Shown here: piece by piece, positions 9,174 to 17,708 of the stretch | Layout of the letters: the number at the start of each line of letters is the position of its first letter | How positions within the stretch are numbered: position 1 is the first letter of the stretch | Assembly: GCA_046350055.1 (NCBI GenBank) | Contig: JAXMBC010000001.1 | Location: forward strand, 3,782,001-3,846,000 | Origin: JAEUIE01 sp046350055 | GTDB taxonomy: Bacteria; Planctomycetota; Planctomycetia; Gemmatales; HRBIN36 | Direction: 5' to 3' | DNA: 64,000 nucleotides | Position numbers and translations under genes: made by a program | The notes under the pieces: generated by a model | Seen by the model: only the letters and a program-made list of their open reading frames with translations | Told to the model about the DNA's origin: nothing | The model's database searches: none

Positions 9174-11726
9174 CTACTTTTGCGGGGCCAGTCGTTTCAA
9201 CGCTGCTTGTGCTTCATGGGTCAACCAGTCATGACTGGCTCCACCAGCCAGCTGCGCCAACATCTTCTTTGCTTCAGCATGCCCGATCATTTCCAGCAGT
9301 TCCACAGCTCGCACATCGCGAACACGGCTCGTATCGACTTCCGGGATTGCCTGTTTCTGCTTGCTGAGGGGACGCTGCTTCAATTGCTCCATCACAAAGG
9401 GAATCGTCTGGTCCGGATCTCCTGCCAGCGCCAGCATTGCCTTCCATCCACCTTCTGCCGACATTTCACATACTTTCTTCCAATGCTGTTCCAATGCTTG
9501 TTTGGAAGTCAGGCGAATCTGTTTTGGTGTAGTTCGTACTTTCCATATCGCTAACCCGTTCGATTTGTTCGTACCGACGAGCGTATTCCCGTCTGGCGAG
9601 ACGCCAATGAGGGCAAAGGGGAACTGTTTCTCAAAGGCATAACGGGCTCGAACCTGATGACTTGCCAACTCGACCCACTGAATATGAATACTGGCATTGT
9701 CCGACGACCACTGACTTGGCGGAACCGCTATCAGAGCTGTTCTACCATCGGGCAGGATGCTGAGTAGTCTATAATCGCTGTTGTAGGGAAGAGGCCACTC
9801 CTCCAGCAACTTACCAGTATCCACGTCCCAATATCGAAATTTACTGTCGTCGAAACTGATCAATCGCTTCCCGAATGGATCGAAACACCCGGAACGTATC
9901 TGAGGCAAGGGTGCTCCCCAATCACTCTTCTGCTGCCCCGTAGCTACATCTAAAATACCACCGGATACCGCCACAGATTTGCTGTCTGAAGTGAACGAGA
10001 GCGGTTGCTGGTGGTATTGAATGTTAGAAAAACGCGATTCGTCGGTAGCGAGTTGCAGTACCGGGCGTGACCACACGCGATTGCCTGTTGCCGTATCCCA
10101 GGCTTCGACTTTTCCATATTTCTGCGCGTTCTGGTCATAACCCTGAAACTCCGTCCACTCGGCTACCACTCGCTTGCCGTCCGGAGTGATTCCAGCGCGG
10201 AGCGCCACCTGCATACCCTGTTTTTCGGTGAGATCCATATTCAGTTGGTATTCTTCATTCGTATGCAACCTGTTCAAGATAAGGTGTACGTTGAGACCTC
10301 GAGTCACCAGAAATCTGCTATCAGACGAGATGATCGGCTTCAAAGTCGCCCAGCCCCCCGGCGACATATGGACTCCGCGTTTCATGATGAACTTTCGAAT
10401 CGCTGGACCTACACGTGCGCTTTTTACTAACGCCAGGTTGTGTAAATCCCATGTACAGAGCATTCCGCCATCAAACGTCAAAAGTTGTTTCTGATCCTGA
10501 GAGAACGCCATCGCATTGATGTAACCGCTATGGGGTCGAATGGCAGGCATGGTAGGGGCAGGGAATTCGAGAACTCCGCCGTCTTGTCTTGGCTGTAAAA
10601 CCCACTTGCCAGCTTGACCGGTCGCTATGGAACACTGCACCTGGTTTTTCTGGTTAAAGCGAATGTCCCAAATCCTGGGCCAAACAGTATTCTTGTAGGG
10701 ATCCCGTTTGGCCCTCCCCAGCGACTTCCCGCTGCGCGTTTCCCAGATTCCGACTTCATACCAATGGGGATCAAAGCCAGCCATCATGCTTCCATCCCGA
10801 TTGAAAGTCATGTGCGACATCGGCATAGTCATCCTGGTATTCCAACGGCCACTCTCCTGAAGGCTCTCTGCGTGATAGATCAATACAAGCGGATCTCTGT
10901 CTGGTGCAGATTGTGCAGCCTTCTCGGGCGCAGGTACTCGTTGATTTCGAGAACCAGTGAGAATCAACTCTTTGCCGCCTGGTGTGAATGCGACACATTG
11001 AACTGGGGATAAATCCTTGACGGTCAGTGACTTGTCCTGAACGGAGGCGGAGGCTTGCTGATTGGCACCATCTCGAGGAGCGATATTCCATAAGTGGATC
11101 ATCGTCGATCCGTCCTGATTCGGGGAATAACCCGGCCAATGCGCTACTATCGTGCCATCGGGTGATACACACATCCGATATTCAAGTTCGTATTGCGGCT
11201 CTGGAATATGCCGGGACCATTCCTCTGTTCCGTTAACCATATTCCAGCTTCGGAGTGTAATACCTTTGGAACCTTCGTATTGCACGTGACGCGAGATGGC
11301 GGTGACAAATCTGCTGCCGTTACCTGCAATGACAAAATGGATCAGTTTCGTTGAACCAGGTGTTTCATCCTGTGCCGGACACACTGCCACCAGTTTCCTG
11401 GATTGCAGGTTCCACACATAAACCCGTCGTTCGTCACCGCCCAGAAGCGTTTGATCATCGGGCGAAAAACGCAAGGATTTCATCGGCACCAAACCACCCT
11501 GCAATTGCATCACTTCTGCGCCGGTTGTCGTGTCGACAACGACGACGCACCCAGGCGTTTTGGATGCGGTGGCAATGTACTTGCCATCCAGAGTAGTAGT
11601 CACTGGAAAATCAAAAGGCACAAACAGTGGCGGACCCTGGTATTGAAGTGATGGCAAAATCAATTCGTCGGTATGCACTGTTCCACTGCAAACCACAACA
11701 AGTATCAACGCAAGATATTTCTTCAT
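9174..11726 (-). CDS. Secreted WD40-repeat protein
   Basis: 850 aa. A signal peptide (MKKYLALILVVVCSGTVHT) is followed by many WD40-like repeats, recognisable by units such as VYVWNLQSRKL, IHLWNIAP, GIWETRSGKSL, CTWDLHNLAL and YWDVDTGKLL, each preceded by FSPD or FTPGGK-type turns. They form one or two beta propellers. The last ~100 residues are helical (ALEQHWKKVCEM...EAQAALKRLAPQK), a C-terminal module often seen after planctomycete WD40 domains, resembling a HEAT-like scaffold. A periplasmic binding platform is likely; the partner is unknown. The start at 11726 is preferred to 11783 because the extra N-terminus has no signal-peptide character. Confidence 0.8.
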   Translation of the reverse strand: MKKYLALILVVVCSGTVHTDELILPSLQYQGPPLFVPFDFPVTTTLDGKYIATASKTPGCVVVVDTTTGAEVMQLQGGLVPMKSLRFSPDDQTLLGGDERRVYVWNLQSRKLVAVCPAQDETPGSTKLIHFVIAGNGSRFVTAISRHVQYEGSKGITLRSWNMVNGTEEWSRHIPEPQYELEYRMCVSPDGTIVAHWPGYSPNQDGSTMIHLWNIAPRDGANQQASASVQDKSLTVKDLSPVQCVAFTPGGKELILTGSRNQRVPAPEKAAQSAPDRDPLVLIYHAESLQESGRWNTRMTMPMSHMTFNRDGSMMAGFDPHWYEVGIWETRSGKSLGRAKRDPYKNTVWPRIWDIRFNQKNQVQCSIATGQAGKWVLQPRQDGGVLEFPAPTMPAIRPHSGYINAMAFSQDQKQLLTFDGGMLCTWDLHNLALVKSARVGPAIRKFIMKRGVHMSPGGWATLKPIISSDSRFLVTRGLNVHLILNRLHTNEEYQLNMDLTEKQGMQVALRAGITPDGKRVVAEWTEFQGYDQNAQKYGKVEAWDTATGNRVWSRPVLQLATDESRFSNIQYHQQPLSFTSDSKSVAVSGGILDVATGQQKSDWGAPLPQIRSGCFDPFGKRLISFDDSKFRYWDVDTGKLLEEWPLPYNSDYRLLSILPDGRTALIAVPPSQWSSDNASIHIQWVELASHQVRARYAFEKQFPFALIGVSPDGNTLVGTNKSNGLAIWKVRTTPKQIRLTSKQALEQHWKKVCEMSAEGGWKAMLALAGDPDQTIPFVMEQLKQRPLSKQKQAIPEVDTSRVRDVRAVELLEMIGHAEAKKMLAQLAGGASHDWLTHEAQAALKRLAPQK

Positions 11727-11945
11727 GGCAGGACATGGCTCCACGATATTGCTGTCGTAATGGACAATCAATGAAGTTAGCACGAAGACAGTCGTAGATC
11801 ACTTGTAAAAATGAAGATTCCATTTCTCCTTGACCCGTACAGTGATCCTGTGGTTGATCATGAACTCAGGTGTGGCACTCCTGGAGCAGTTTTGCTCTGC
11901 GCAGATTGCGATGTGGTCTACGAATGACGAGAGACAAATTTGTCC

Positions 11946-11966
11946 CGTCCTAGCCGGAGTCTACAC
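11946..11966 (+). repeat. Left terminal inverted repeat of the IS
   Basis: CGTCCTA, five variable bases, then AGTCTACAC. It matches the inverse of the right end at both conserved blocks. The perfect palindrome GACAAATTTGTC (11933-11944) abuts it on the outside. Confidence 0.7.
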
Positions 11967-11997
11967 TCCCCGTGAGTTATGAACAAGGAGTGTAGGG

Positions 11998-12381
11998 ATG
12001 GAACGAGCGCGAATGGTGGTGAGCCCGGAGGTAAAACGGGCGATCGTAGAGGAGCTGGAGAGTGGTCAGCTCTCGCTGCGAGAAGCGGCGGCTCGTGGGC
12101 ATTCGACGGTGAGTCGCGTACAACTGTGGCTGAAGGAGTACGGCAAGTATCAACCCAAGCGTGACATCGTCGAGGTCGTGATGAAGAGTGAAGAAGAGAA
12201 GATCGCCGCCCTGGAGAAGGCGTTGGCGGAAGCCCACCTGAAGCTGCTGGTGCACGAGAAGATCATCGAGCTGGCAGGGAAGAAGTACAAGGTGGACTTA
12301 AAAAAAGCTTTTGGGTCGCCGCCGTCGAGCAGTGCCGAGGTGAGACCGAAGCCGGGCTCGGGCAACTCTGCCGGGCGGTAG
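11998..12381 (+). CDS. IS3-family transposase OrfA (helix-turn-helix subunit)
   Basis: 127 aa when read in frame. Residues ~10-55 form a helix-turn-helix (EVKRAIVEELESGQLSLREAA, then STVSRVQLWLKEYG) that binds the inverted repeats. Residues ~60-95 are a leucine-zipper-like coiled coil (EEEKIAALEKALAEAHLKLLV), typical of OrfA oligomerisation. The last ~25 codons follow the slippery site and are probably read only by the fraction of ribosomes that does not shift. An AAGGAG (11985-11990) lies 7 nt before the ATG. Confidence 0.88.
   Translation: MERARMVVSPEVKRAIVEELESGQLSLREAAARGHSTVSRVQLWLKEYGKYQPKRDIVEVVMKSEEEKIAALEKALAEAHLKLLVHEKIIELAGKKYKVDLKKAFGSPPSSSAEVRPKPGSGNSAGR
12300..12306 (+). promoter_or_regulatory. 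-1 programmed frameshift site (A AAA AAA G)
   Basis: Zero-frame codons read TTA AAA AAA GCT. The heptamer A AAA AAA followed by G is the standard IS3-family slippery sequence. A -1 shift enters a frame that stays open through orfB, creating the OrfAB transposase. Confidence 0.85.
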
Positions 12382-13220
12382 GGCGAAGCCGGGATGCGTA
12401 CTACAAGCATCACCAGCGTAGCAGAGATGACAGCGACGAGGAGGCAGTGATCTTGAAGACGGTCGAGACGATTCGTGCGAAGGAACCTCGCGTGGGCACG
12501 CGGAAGCTGGTGGACCGGCTTCACAAGCACCACGCCACGAAGGTAGGTCGCGACCGTCTGTTTGACTTGCTTCGTAACGCGGGTCGCCTGGTGAAGGTGA
12601 AGAAACGCTTTGAAAAGACGACCTATTCGCGTCATGGTTACGCCGTGGCACCGAACCGGATCAAGGGGCGGAAGATCACGAAGCCGAACCAGGTGCTGGT
12701 CTGCGACTGCACATACATCCGGCTGCGTGGTCGGCAGTTCGCCTACCTGTTTCTGGTGAGCGATGCGTACACACGACGGATCGTGGGGCATCACGTGAGC
12801 CGGGACTTGTCGCACCACTCGGCAGTGATCGCACTGTCGAAGGCGGCAAGCTGGCTGCGGGAGACCCAGGGCGTGTCGGGGCAGGGCGTGATTCATCACT
12901 CTGATCGCGGCTGCCAGTACTGCTGTCACGAGTTCCTGGCGGCGTTGCGGTCGTACGGGATGGAGTCGAGCATGACCGATGCCGATCACTGTTACCAAAA
13001 CGCCATCGCCGAGCGGATCAACGGCATCCTCAAGGACGAGTTCAACCTGGACGCGGACTTCATGGATATCAACCAGCTACGAACAGCGGTCGACCAAGCC
13101 GTGGAGGTGTACAACACGATACGGACGCATTGGAGCCTGGGCCTGCGAACTCCGCAGGAGATGTATGCCCAGGCTTCCCTAACAACCCCAAGCAGGTGTG
13201 GCACCGAGGGAAGTTGTTGA
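12303..13220 (+). CDS. IS3-family transposase OrfB / C-terminal part of OrfAB (DDE integrase)
   Basis: The -1 frame is open from the slippery site to the TGA at 13218-13220. The stretch before the first usable start (GTG at 12447) encodes FWVAAVEQCR and AVGRSRDAYYKHHQ, an OrfB-like N-terminus, which confirms that the normal product is the frameshift fusion. From 12447 the frame gives 257 aa with the rve catalytic triad: D87 (VLVCDCTY), D153 (HHSDRGCQY) and E189 (NAIAERINGILK), spaced DD-35-E as expected for IS3. It performs the cut-and-paste/circle transposition reactions. It appears complete. Confidence 0.92.
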   Translation, partial: KSFWVAAVEQCRGETEAGLGQLCRAVGRSRDAYYKHHQRSRDDSDEEAVILKTVETIRAKEPRVGTRKLVDRLHKHHATKVGRDRLFDLLRNAGRLVKVKKRFEKTTYSRHGYAVAPNRIKGRKITKPNQVLVCDCTYIRLRGRQFAYLFLVSDAYTRRIVGHHVSRDLSHHSAVIALSKAASWLRETQGVSGQGVIHHSDRGCQYCCHEFLAALRSYGMESSMTDADHCYQNAIAERINGILKDEFNLDADFMDINQLRTAVDQAVEVYNTIRTHWSLGLRTPQEMYAQASLTTPSRCGTEGSC

Positions 13221-13263
13221 CATGTCAATATCCCCCCGGACCCCCCTTTTACTACTACTACGG

Positions 13264-13284
13264 GTGTAGACTTTATTTAGGACG
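13264..13284 (-). repeat. Right terminal inverted repeat of the IS
   Basis: GTGTAGACT, five variable bases, TAGGACG: the inverse of the left repeat with all mismatches in the middle block. Confidence 0.7.
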
Positions 13285-13288
13285 AGAG

Positions 13289-13574
13289 AACCTTAACCAG
13301 CTTCTTTGATTCATTTCACATGGTTCTCCCGCTTCCAGTTGATAACGTATTTCTGTTTATTACTTCCGAATTCCTACCGGTCGATATGGTTACGCAAATC
13401 TACGTTGACCATACTTTAAGGAGAGAACGGTATGACAGCTAACACTTTAATCGTGGCAAACCGTCTCCCGAACGTTTGACATTTCCTGCTCGAAGGTAGA
13501 GAATGGCCATCAGCCTGGAGCACCCGTGCAAATGATCCTCAACGGAACGCCTGTGGGTAGATGACAGGTTCTGG
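13289..13574. other. Region after the IS with a possible gene remnant
   Basis: No full gene. It contains TTAAGGAGAGAACGGT followed by ATG at 13432 and a 15-codon frame to TGA at 13477, encoding MTANTLIVANRLPNV. The core LIVANRLP resembles the N-terminus of OtsA-type trehalose-6-phosphate synthases (…LIVVSNRLP…). It may be a truncated remnant or a leader peptide; evidence is weak. Confidence 0.3.
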
Positions 13575-14006
13575 ATGTTGAACACACAACAGGAGCACGC
13601 AATCATGCAGGAACTATTGAGAATCCAACAGGAGATCCTCGCCCGGGGCAAAGTCGATAGCGATCACATTGCCTCGCTGCAGAAGGCCGCCTATACGGGT
13701 GGAAAAGTCACGCGGGCTGCAGCTGATTTTCTGGTCGAACTGTACAAGCGGGTGCAGCACCGTAACCCGGCGTTCGAACAGCTGTTCTACCGCGCCATCA
13801 AGGATCATGTCCTTGACGATGGTCGTATCAGTGCTCAAGAGACCGCCTGGCTGCAGCAGATGCTGTTCAACGATGGCAAGATCCAGGACGAGGAACGCAA
13901 GTTCATGCATGAACTCAAAGGCGAAGCCCGTGAAGCCTGCCCGGAGTTCGAAGCATTGTTCAAGAAATGCATGAAGGAACCGAAGGAACAGCACACTTCA
14001 CGCTAA
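13575..14006 (+). CDS. Small helical protein, TerB-like
   Basis: 143 aa, soluble and all-helical by composition. It carries two similar halves: GKVTRAAADFLVELYKRV with NPAFEQLFYRAIKD, and GKIQDEERKFMHELKGEA with CPEFEALFKKCMKE. This internal duplication, with the acidic G-x-I/V-x-x-x-E/A turns (DGRISAQE, DGKIQDEE), resembles TerB/DUF533-type helical domains. A tellurite-resistance role cannot be claimed. AGGAG lies 9 nt before a second in-frame ATG at 13605, so translation may start there, giving 133 aa. It converges on the TIR-FGE gene. Confidence 0.6.
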   Translation: MLNTQQEHAIMQELLRIQQEILARGKVDSDHIASLQKAAYTGGKVTRAAADFLVELYKRVQHRNPAFEQLFYRAIKDHVLDDGRISAQETAWLQQMLFNDGKIQDEERKFMHELKGEAREACPEFEALFKKCMKEPKEQHTSR

Positions 14007-14055
14007 GAGCAGTCTGCATCCAGCTTGCGCAATGATGCTTCTTACGTATCGGCTT

Positions 14056-15540
14056 TCACGGTCCTGTTTGCTTGACCACGCGGAAACCGTAGTTCATGCA
14101 GCGGTATTCAGGCTTGTCTAGCTCCGGCTCATCCGGAGTTGCAGTAGACCGCTGCGATGCCCCTGACCATACCGGAGAATCCCACCAGAAGCTGCCGCGT
14201 CGGACGCGGTGGGTTCCCGAAGCGGGGCCGCTTGGGTCCACCCGGTCTCCCGTGCGGTATGCTGTCGCTTCATACCAGTCGGCACACCACTCACCAACGT
14301 TGCCGTGCATGTCATACAGTCCCCAGGCATTCGGTTTGAATGAGCCGACCGGGGATGTGAACGGGTAGCCGTCATTCCAGTCGAGCGATGACTTCAGGAA
14401 GAAGGCATCTCCCATTTTCTTCCGCATCGCTACGTCAGCCAGATTAGCGTATGCCTCAAGACACTGGGGCTCATCACCCTGACCAAAATAGGAGTTGCTT
14501 CCTGCCCGGCAGGCATACTCCCATTCTGCTTCAGTCGGTAGTCGATAGGTTGCCCCCTCCTGTTTGCTCATCCAGGCACAGAACGCCACTGCATCGTTCC
14601 AACTGACGTTAACCACTGGATGCTCATCGGTCTGTGGGAAGCCGGTGAACTTCCAGGTGTATTTGGGGCCTGCCGCCAGCCTGAGTGTATTCGGGTTTAA
14701 TCCGGTACCGCCGCCGTCCCGCTCTGCGTCAGTCTCATAGCCAGTAGCGTCGATAAAAGCCCGGAACTGGCCAACCGTGACTTCGCAGGCTCCCAGGTAG
14801 AATGGTCGTGTGATCCGTACCCGGTGGGGTGGGCGCTGCTCATCCAGTGACAACGATTCCCCAGGTGGAATCATGGCAAGCAGGGACTGTGGTGCCTCAT
14901 TCACCCCCATGCGAAATTCCCCGGCCGGGATGAGCACCATCTTGATGGGGATAGGCTTGCCTGCGACAGGGCGATCACGGTGTCGCGAATTCCATGCCCA
15001 CAGGCCCAAACCGACAATCACAACAAGAAGCAATCCCACGACCACAATCGTGGGAAAAGACCGGCGCTGCATCCTCCGAAGCTTGGGATTAGCACTCTTC
15101 AGTGCAGCAGAGACCGCGTGGTTGCCACTACCGGCGGGCTGCTCTAACAGTGTCTCGACCGTCCGGGTGAGTAATCGGAGATGACCCTCCAGCGGCGGGG
15201 TCATGGCGTCGAGCCAGTGGGGCAGACTCAGGAAGTATTCCAGGTCACCCGAGGGCAGAACGTTTTCAATACGGAAGGGGAGAATCGGGATGGCTTTGTG
15301 GACGGCTCGTTCGACTTCCCGCTTGATCTGCACCGACTCATTGGCCCGGCCGGAGAAGATCAGCACCATGGCCTTGGAATCACCAATGGCCCTCACAATA
15401 CTGTCACCCCAGGTTGTGCCAGCCAGGACATCTCGAGGGGCGATCCAGCAGCGTATTTTCTGCTGTTCCAGCGCGGCACAGACGGCATCAGCCACCGACT
15501 TGTCGGCAGAGGAGTAGCTGATGAAGACGTCGTGTGCCAT
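14056..15540 (-). CDS. TIR domain - transmembrane - FGE-sulfatase (SUMF1-like) fusion
   Basis: 494 aa. Residues ~1-135 are a TIR domain (MAHDVFISYSSADK; WIAPRDVLAGTTWGDSI; MVLIFSG; REVERAVHKAIPILPFRIE). A transmembrane helix at about 165-188 (VVVGLLLVVIVGLGLWAW) follows a basic stretch. Residues ~205-494 are an FGE-sulfatase/SUMF1 domain (MVLIPAGEFRMG, YLGACEVTVGQFRAF, HPVVNVSWNDAVAFCAW, RLPTEAEWEYACRAG, DMHGNVGEWCADWY, YGFRVVK). By topology the TIR should face the cytoplasm and the FGE domain the periplasm, as in a receptor. FGE can activate sulfatases, or serve as a C-type-lectin-like ligand fold. Start at 15540: GGTGGAGGCGG lies just upstream. The 36 nt before it are an in-frame extension without merit. 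Confidence 0.88.
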   Translation of the reverse strand: MAHDVFISYSSADKSVADAVCAALEQQKIRCWIAPRDVLAGTTWGDSIVRAIGDSKAMVLIFSGRANESVQIKREVERAVHKAIPILPFRIENVLPSGDLEYFLSLPHWLDAMTPPLEGHLRLLTRTVETLLEQPAGSGNHAVSAALKSANPKLRRMQRRSFPTIVVVGLLLVVIVGLGLWAWNSRHRDRPVAGKPIPIKMVLIPAGEFRMGVNEAPQSLLAMIPPGESLSLDEQRPPHRVRITRPFYLGACEVTVGQFRAFIDATGYETDAERDGGGTGLNPNTLRLAAGPKYTWKFTGFPQTDEHPVVNVSWNDAVAFCAWMSKQEGATYRLPTEAEWEYACRAGSNSYFGQGDEPQCLEAYANLADVAMRKKMGDAFFLKSSLDWNDGYPFTSPVGSFKPNAWGLYDMHGNVGEWCADWYEATAYRTGDRVDPSGPASGTHRVRRGSFWWDSPVWSGASQRSTATPDEPELDKPEYRCMNYGFRVVKQTGP

Positions 15541-15571
15541 TCCGCCTCCACCTTTCGGTGCGCCAAAGGAA

Positions 15572-15601
15572 CCCATCCACTGTCACGGAACAGTGGATGG
15601 G
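15572..15601 (-). terminator. Hairpin downstream of the DUF1254/DUF1214 gene
   Basis: CCCATCCACTGT (15572-15583) and ACAGTGGATGGG (15590-15601) form a perfect 12-bp stem with a 6-nt loop, 33 nt after the stop codon. Only a short T-rich stretch follows (TTCCTTT), so it is a moderate terminator. It sits 32 nt before the TIR-FGE start. Confidence 0.65.
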
Positions 15602-15634
15602 TGCATGAGAATAAGATGCTCGACAGCTCGTCTG

Positions 15635-17029
15635 CTATCTTGTAACCATTTTCACCGCAGGCGGCTTCCACGTGCCGTCGATGATCGAGGGTGCGGTTTC
15701 CTTGGGCCAGTAGAGTCGCATCATCAGGATGAACTTGCCTTGGGGAGCGGGAAGCCAGTTGGCTTCCTTATCCTTGCCGGGCGATTCGTTCTGGATGTAA
15801 AGGTCGAGCGAGCCATCGGCGTTGTACTTCAGGTTATTCCGCGGACTTACTGTGTACTTATTGAGCGGATTGTCCACGAAGAAGTACTCGCCGTTGTACA
15901 TGGTGATCGACCAGAATGCGTCGGCTGGAGGTGTCTCTCCTTTGGCGAAGTGCACCACGTAGTTGTTCGCGCCACTGTAGGGCTTGCCGTCGGCGTCCAT
16001 CTCGGAGGTAGGGTACACGGCATCCTGAGGCCGGTTGGCACCGAGTCCGATCGCAGTGACGAACGCACGCTGTAAATACTGGGTGCCGTACAGTCCGGCT
16101 TTGGTAGTGAAAATCCATCCATTGATATTTGACCCTGCTGCCTTGAAGTGCCCCATAATCTGCTGTTGGGCTGCGGTGGGAATGAGCTTGGCAGAGGCGG
16201 CAGGGAGTTTGCTGGCGTCAAAGTCCTGCCCGGGCACCAGGCCAATCCGGGCCATCTTCTCGATCATCGGAGCGTCTGCCTGGGCTGGCGGGTTGTCCTT
16301 CATCAGCTTTGCCAGGAGTGAGAAATAGGCGACTGCGTCCATCTTGTGAACCTGTTCACGCACCGCAGTCTTCGTGTCGATCGTGGGATCAACCCTGCCT
16401 GCAGGTGGAGTGTACGGCTTGCCGTAGGCGCTGAGGGGTACCAGTTGGTACTTGTCCATGACGGCATGGCAAGCCTTGTAGTCCTCAGGCGTTCCTGTGC
16501 AGTAGGTTCTTCCGAGGATCCATACCAGGCTGGTAGGCGACTTGAGTTCCTTGACCCCCTCTGGTAATTCTCCCTTCCAGTTCGGTCCCGTGATCGCATA
16601 CACCTGCGCTTTGGTACCGGTGGTCCGCTTGCCGGGGACTTCGAATACATCAGTCCAGCCGCTGAGCATCGGCATGAGGAAGTACCTTCCGTCCATGTCG
16701 GGCAGGCTCAGGACGTAGGGCTCCTTGGCCAGATCAAGCCAGGCAGTTGAATACAGGGTGTCTGCGTTCGGTGCGGTCACGTCCTTAAACGAAGCATCGG
16801 GATACTTCCTCATCAGCAGGAATTGACCCATCGGGGCGTGAGTTCCCTGTGGCGTTGCCACATTGGTCATGACACGCCGAGTCATTTCCATGGTGACAAG
16901 TGGATAGCCATAGACATAGGCTTCGATTCCGATGTCGATAATTTCCTTCTCCTGTGCAGCGGCGGGGGTGCCTGTAATCGAGATTACCCCGAACGCCCAG
17001 GCTGCTAACCACCTAAACATGGACTTCAT
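15635..17029 (-). CDS. Exported DUF1254/DUF1214 protein
   Basis: 464 aa. The signal peptide MKSMFRWLAAWAFGVISITGTPAAA is followed by a DUF1254 region (GIEAYVYGYPLVTMEMTRRVMTN; ADTLYSTAWLDLAKEPYVLSLP; RYFLMPMLSGWTDVF) and, from about 340, a DUF1214 region (FWSITMYNGEYFFVDNP; YTVSPRNNL; DGSLDLYIQNESPG; LMMRLYWPKE). These two domains occur together in exported proteins of many bacteria; their biochemical activity is not known to me. GGAGT lies 5 nt before the ATG. It sits alone on the minus strand, with 217 nt to the next gene upstream. Confidence 0.9.
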   Translation of the reverse strand: MKSMFRWLAAWAFGVISITGTPAAAQEKEIIDIGIEAYVYGYPLVTMEMTRRVMTNVATPQGTHAPMGQFLLMRKYPDASFKDVTAPNADTLYSTAWLDLAKEPYVLSLPDMDGRYFLMPMLSGWTDVFEVPGKRTTGTKAQVYAITGPNWKGELPEGVKELKSPTSLVWILGRTYCTGTPEDYKACHAVMDKYQLVPLSAYGKPYTPPAGRVDPTIDTKTAVREQVHKMDAVAYFSLLAKLMKDNPPAQADAPMIEKMARIGLVPGQDFDASKLPAASAKLIPTAAQQQIMGHFKAAGSNINGWIFTTKAGLYGTQYLQRAFVTAIGLGANRPQDAVYPTSEMDADGKPYSGANNYVVHFAKGETPPADAFWSITMYNGEYFFVDNPLNKYTVSPRNNLKYNADGSLDLYIQNESPGKDKEANWLPAPQGKFILMMRLYWPKETAPSIIDGTWKPPAVKMVTR

Positions 17030-17246
17030 GCGATACTCCTATTGCTGGTCATGATCCATACAGACGACCGGTATTCTGGTAGTCCCATCGCGAAAGTTCA
17101 ATAGTTTTCTTTGCTGGCATGAAAAGTTTGAAGGGTTCCTGCCATTGAACTTTAGAATTTACACTCGTTAAAATCCCGGCGATGCAAGGGGCACTGCTTG
17201 CAGAAACCGAATGCATCGCCATCGACAATGAAAATCCAGAAGCCAG

Positions 17247-17630
17247 TTACTTCTTCTCCCGCTTGCCGTTGATGTCAAATTCCTGCTTCTGACCGCCGAA
17301 ATCTGCAGAAGCTTTTCCTTCAATCTTGTCACCGTTTACCTTGAACGTGAAGTCGAGCGGTATCTCATTGCCCTGGAACTTCCGCACGGCGAAAAAGGTC
17401 AGCGTGCCATCCTTCAGCTTCACATCCTTGAGCTTCTCGTCTTTCTGGTCTGGCCAGCTCATCGTCCCCGTGATCTTGTCTCCGTCCTTCTTGATCGTCA
17501 GTTCAGCGGTCCGCTTCTGGTCGCCAATCTCGTAGTCGCACTTCCACGTACCCACCGGGTCAGCTTTGTCATCCGCACGCACAAGGCCACACAGGCCCAG
17601 AACCATCATCAGTGAGAGAAATACTTTCAT
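17247..17630 (-). CDS. Small secreted protein of unknown function
   Basis: 127 aa, with signal peptide MKVFLSLMMVLGLCGLVRA and a lysine- and glutamate-rich beta-strand body (VGTWKCDYEIGDQKRTAELTIKK; GDKITGTMSW; NGDKIEGKASADFGGQKQEF). The regularly repeated xGDKIxGxx motif suggests a small lipocalin-like or barrel fold, commonly annotated only as hypothetical. GGAG lies 7 nt before the ATG at 17630, so the in-frame ATG at 17642 is rejected. Downstream of the SRPBCC gene by 78 nt; it could share its transcript. Confidence 0.7.
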   Translation of the reverse strand: MKVFLSLMMVLGLCGLVRADDKADPVGTWKCDYEIGDQKRTAELTIKKDGDKITGTMSWPDQKDEKLKDVKLKDGTLTFFAVRKFQGNEIPLDFTFKVNGDKIEGKASADFGGQKQEFDINGKREKK

Positions 17631-17708
17631 GACCGTCTCCACGAAAAAAGAAAAAGCCTGAGGGGCATCGCTGCCCAGACGACATTCTCAACGGCGAAGG
17701 ATGACGTG

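Larger units (their letters stand above)
11942..13288 (+). mobile_element. IS3-family insertion sequence
   Basis: About 1.35 kb, with imperfect terminal inverted repeats (11946-11966 and 13264-13284), overlapping orfA/orfB in the 0/-1 arrangement, a slippery A7 run, and a DDE transposase. Exact ends are uncertain by several bases. The 9-mer GACGAGAGA occurs outside the left repeat (11926-11934) and across the right end (13281-13289); it may be chance, because IS3 elements usually duplicate only 3-5 bp. Both open frames look intact, so the element is probably active or recently arrived. Confidence 0.85.

Noticed and set aside
8832..9554. 240-aa plus-strand frame
   Set aside because: Crosses the intergenic region and runs antisense into the WD40 gene; no motif.
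12150..12998. 282-aa minus-strand frame across the IS
   Set aside because: Antisense to the transposase genes, where orfA, the frameshift site and orfB explain the coding.
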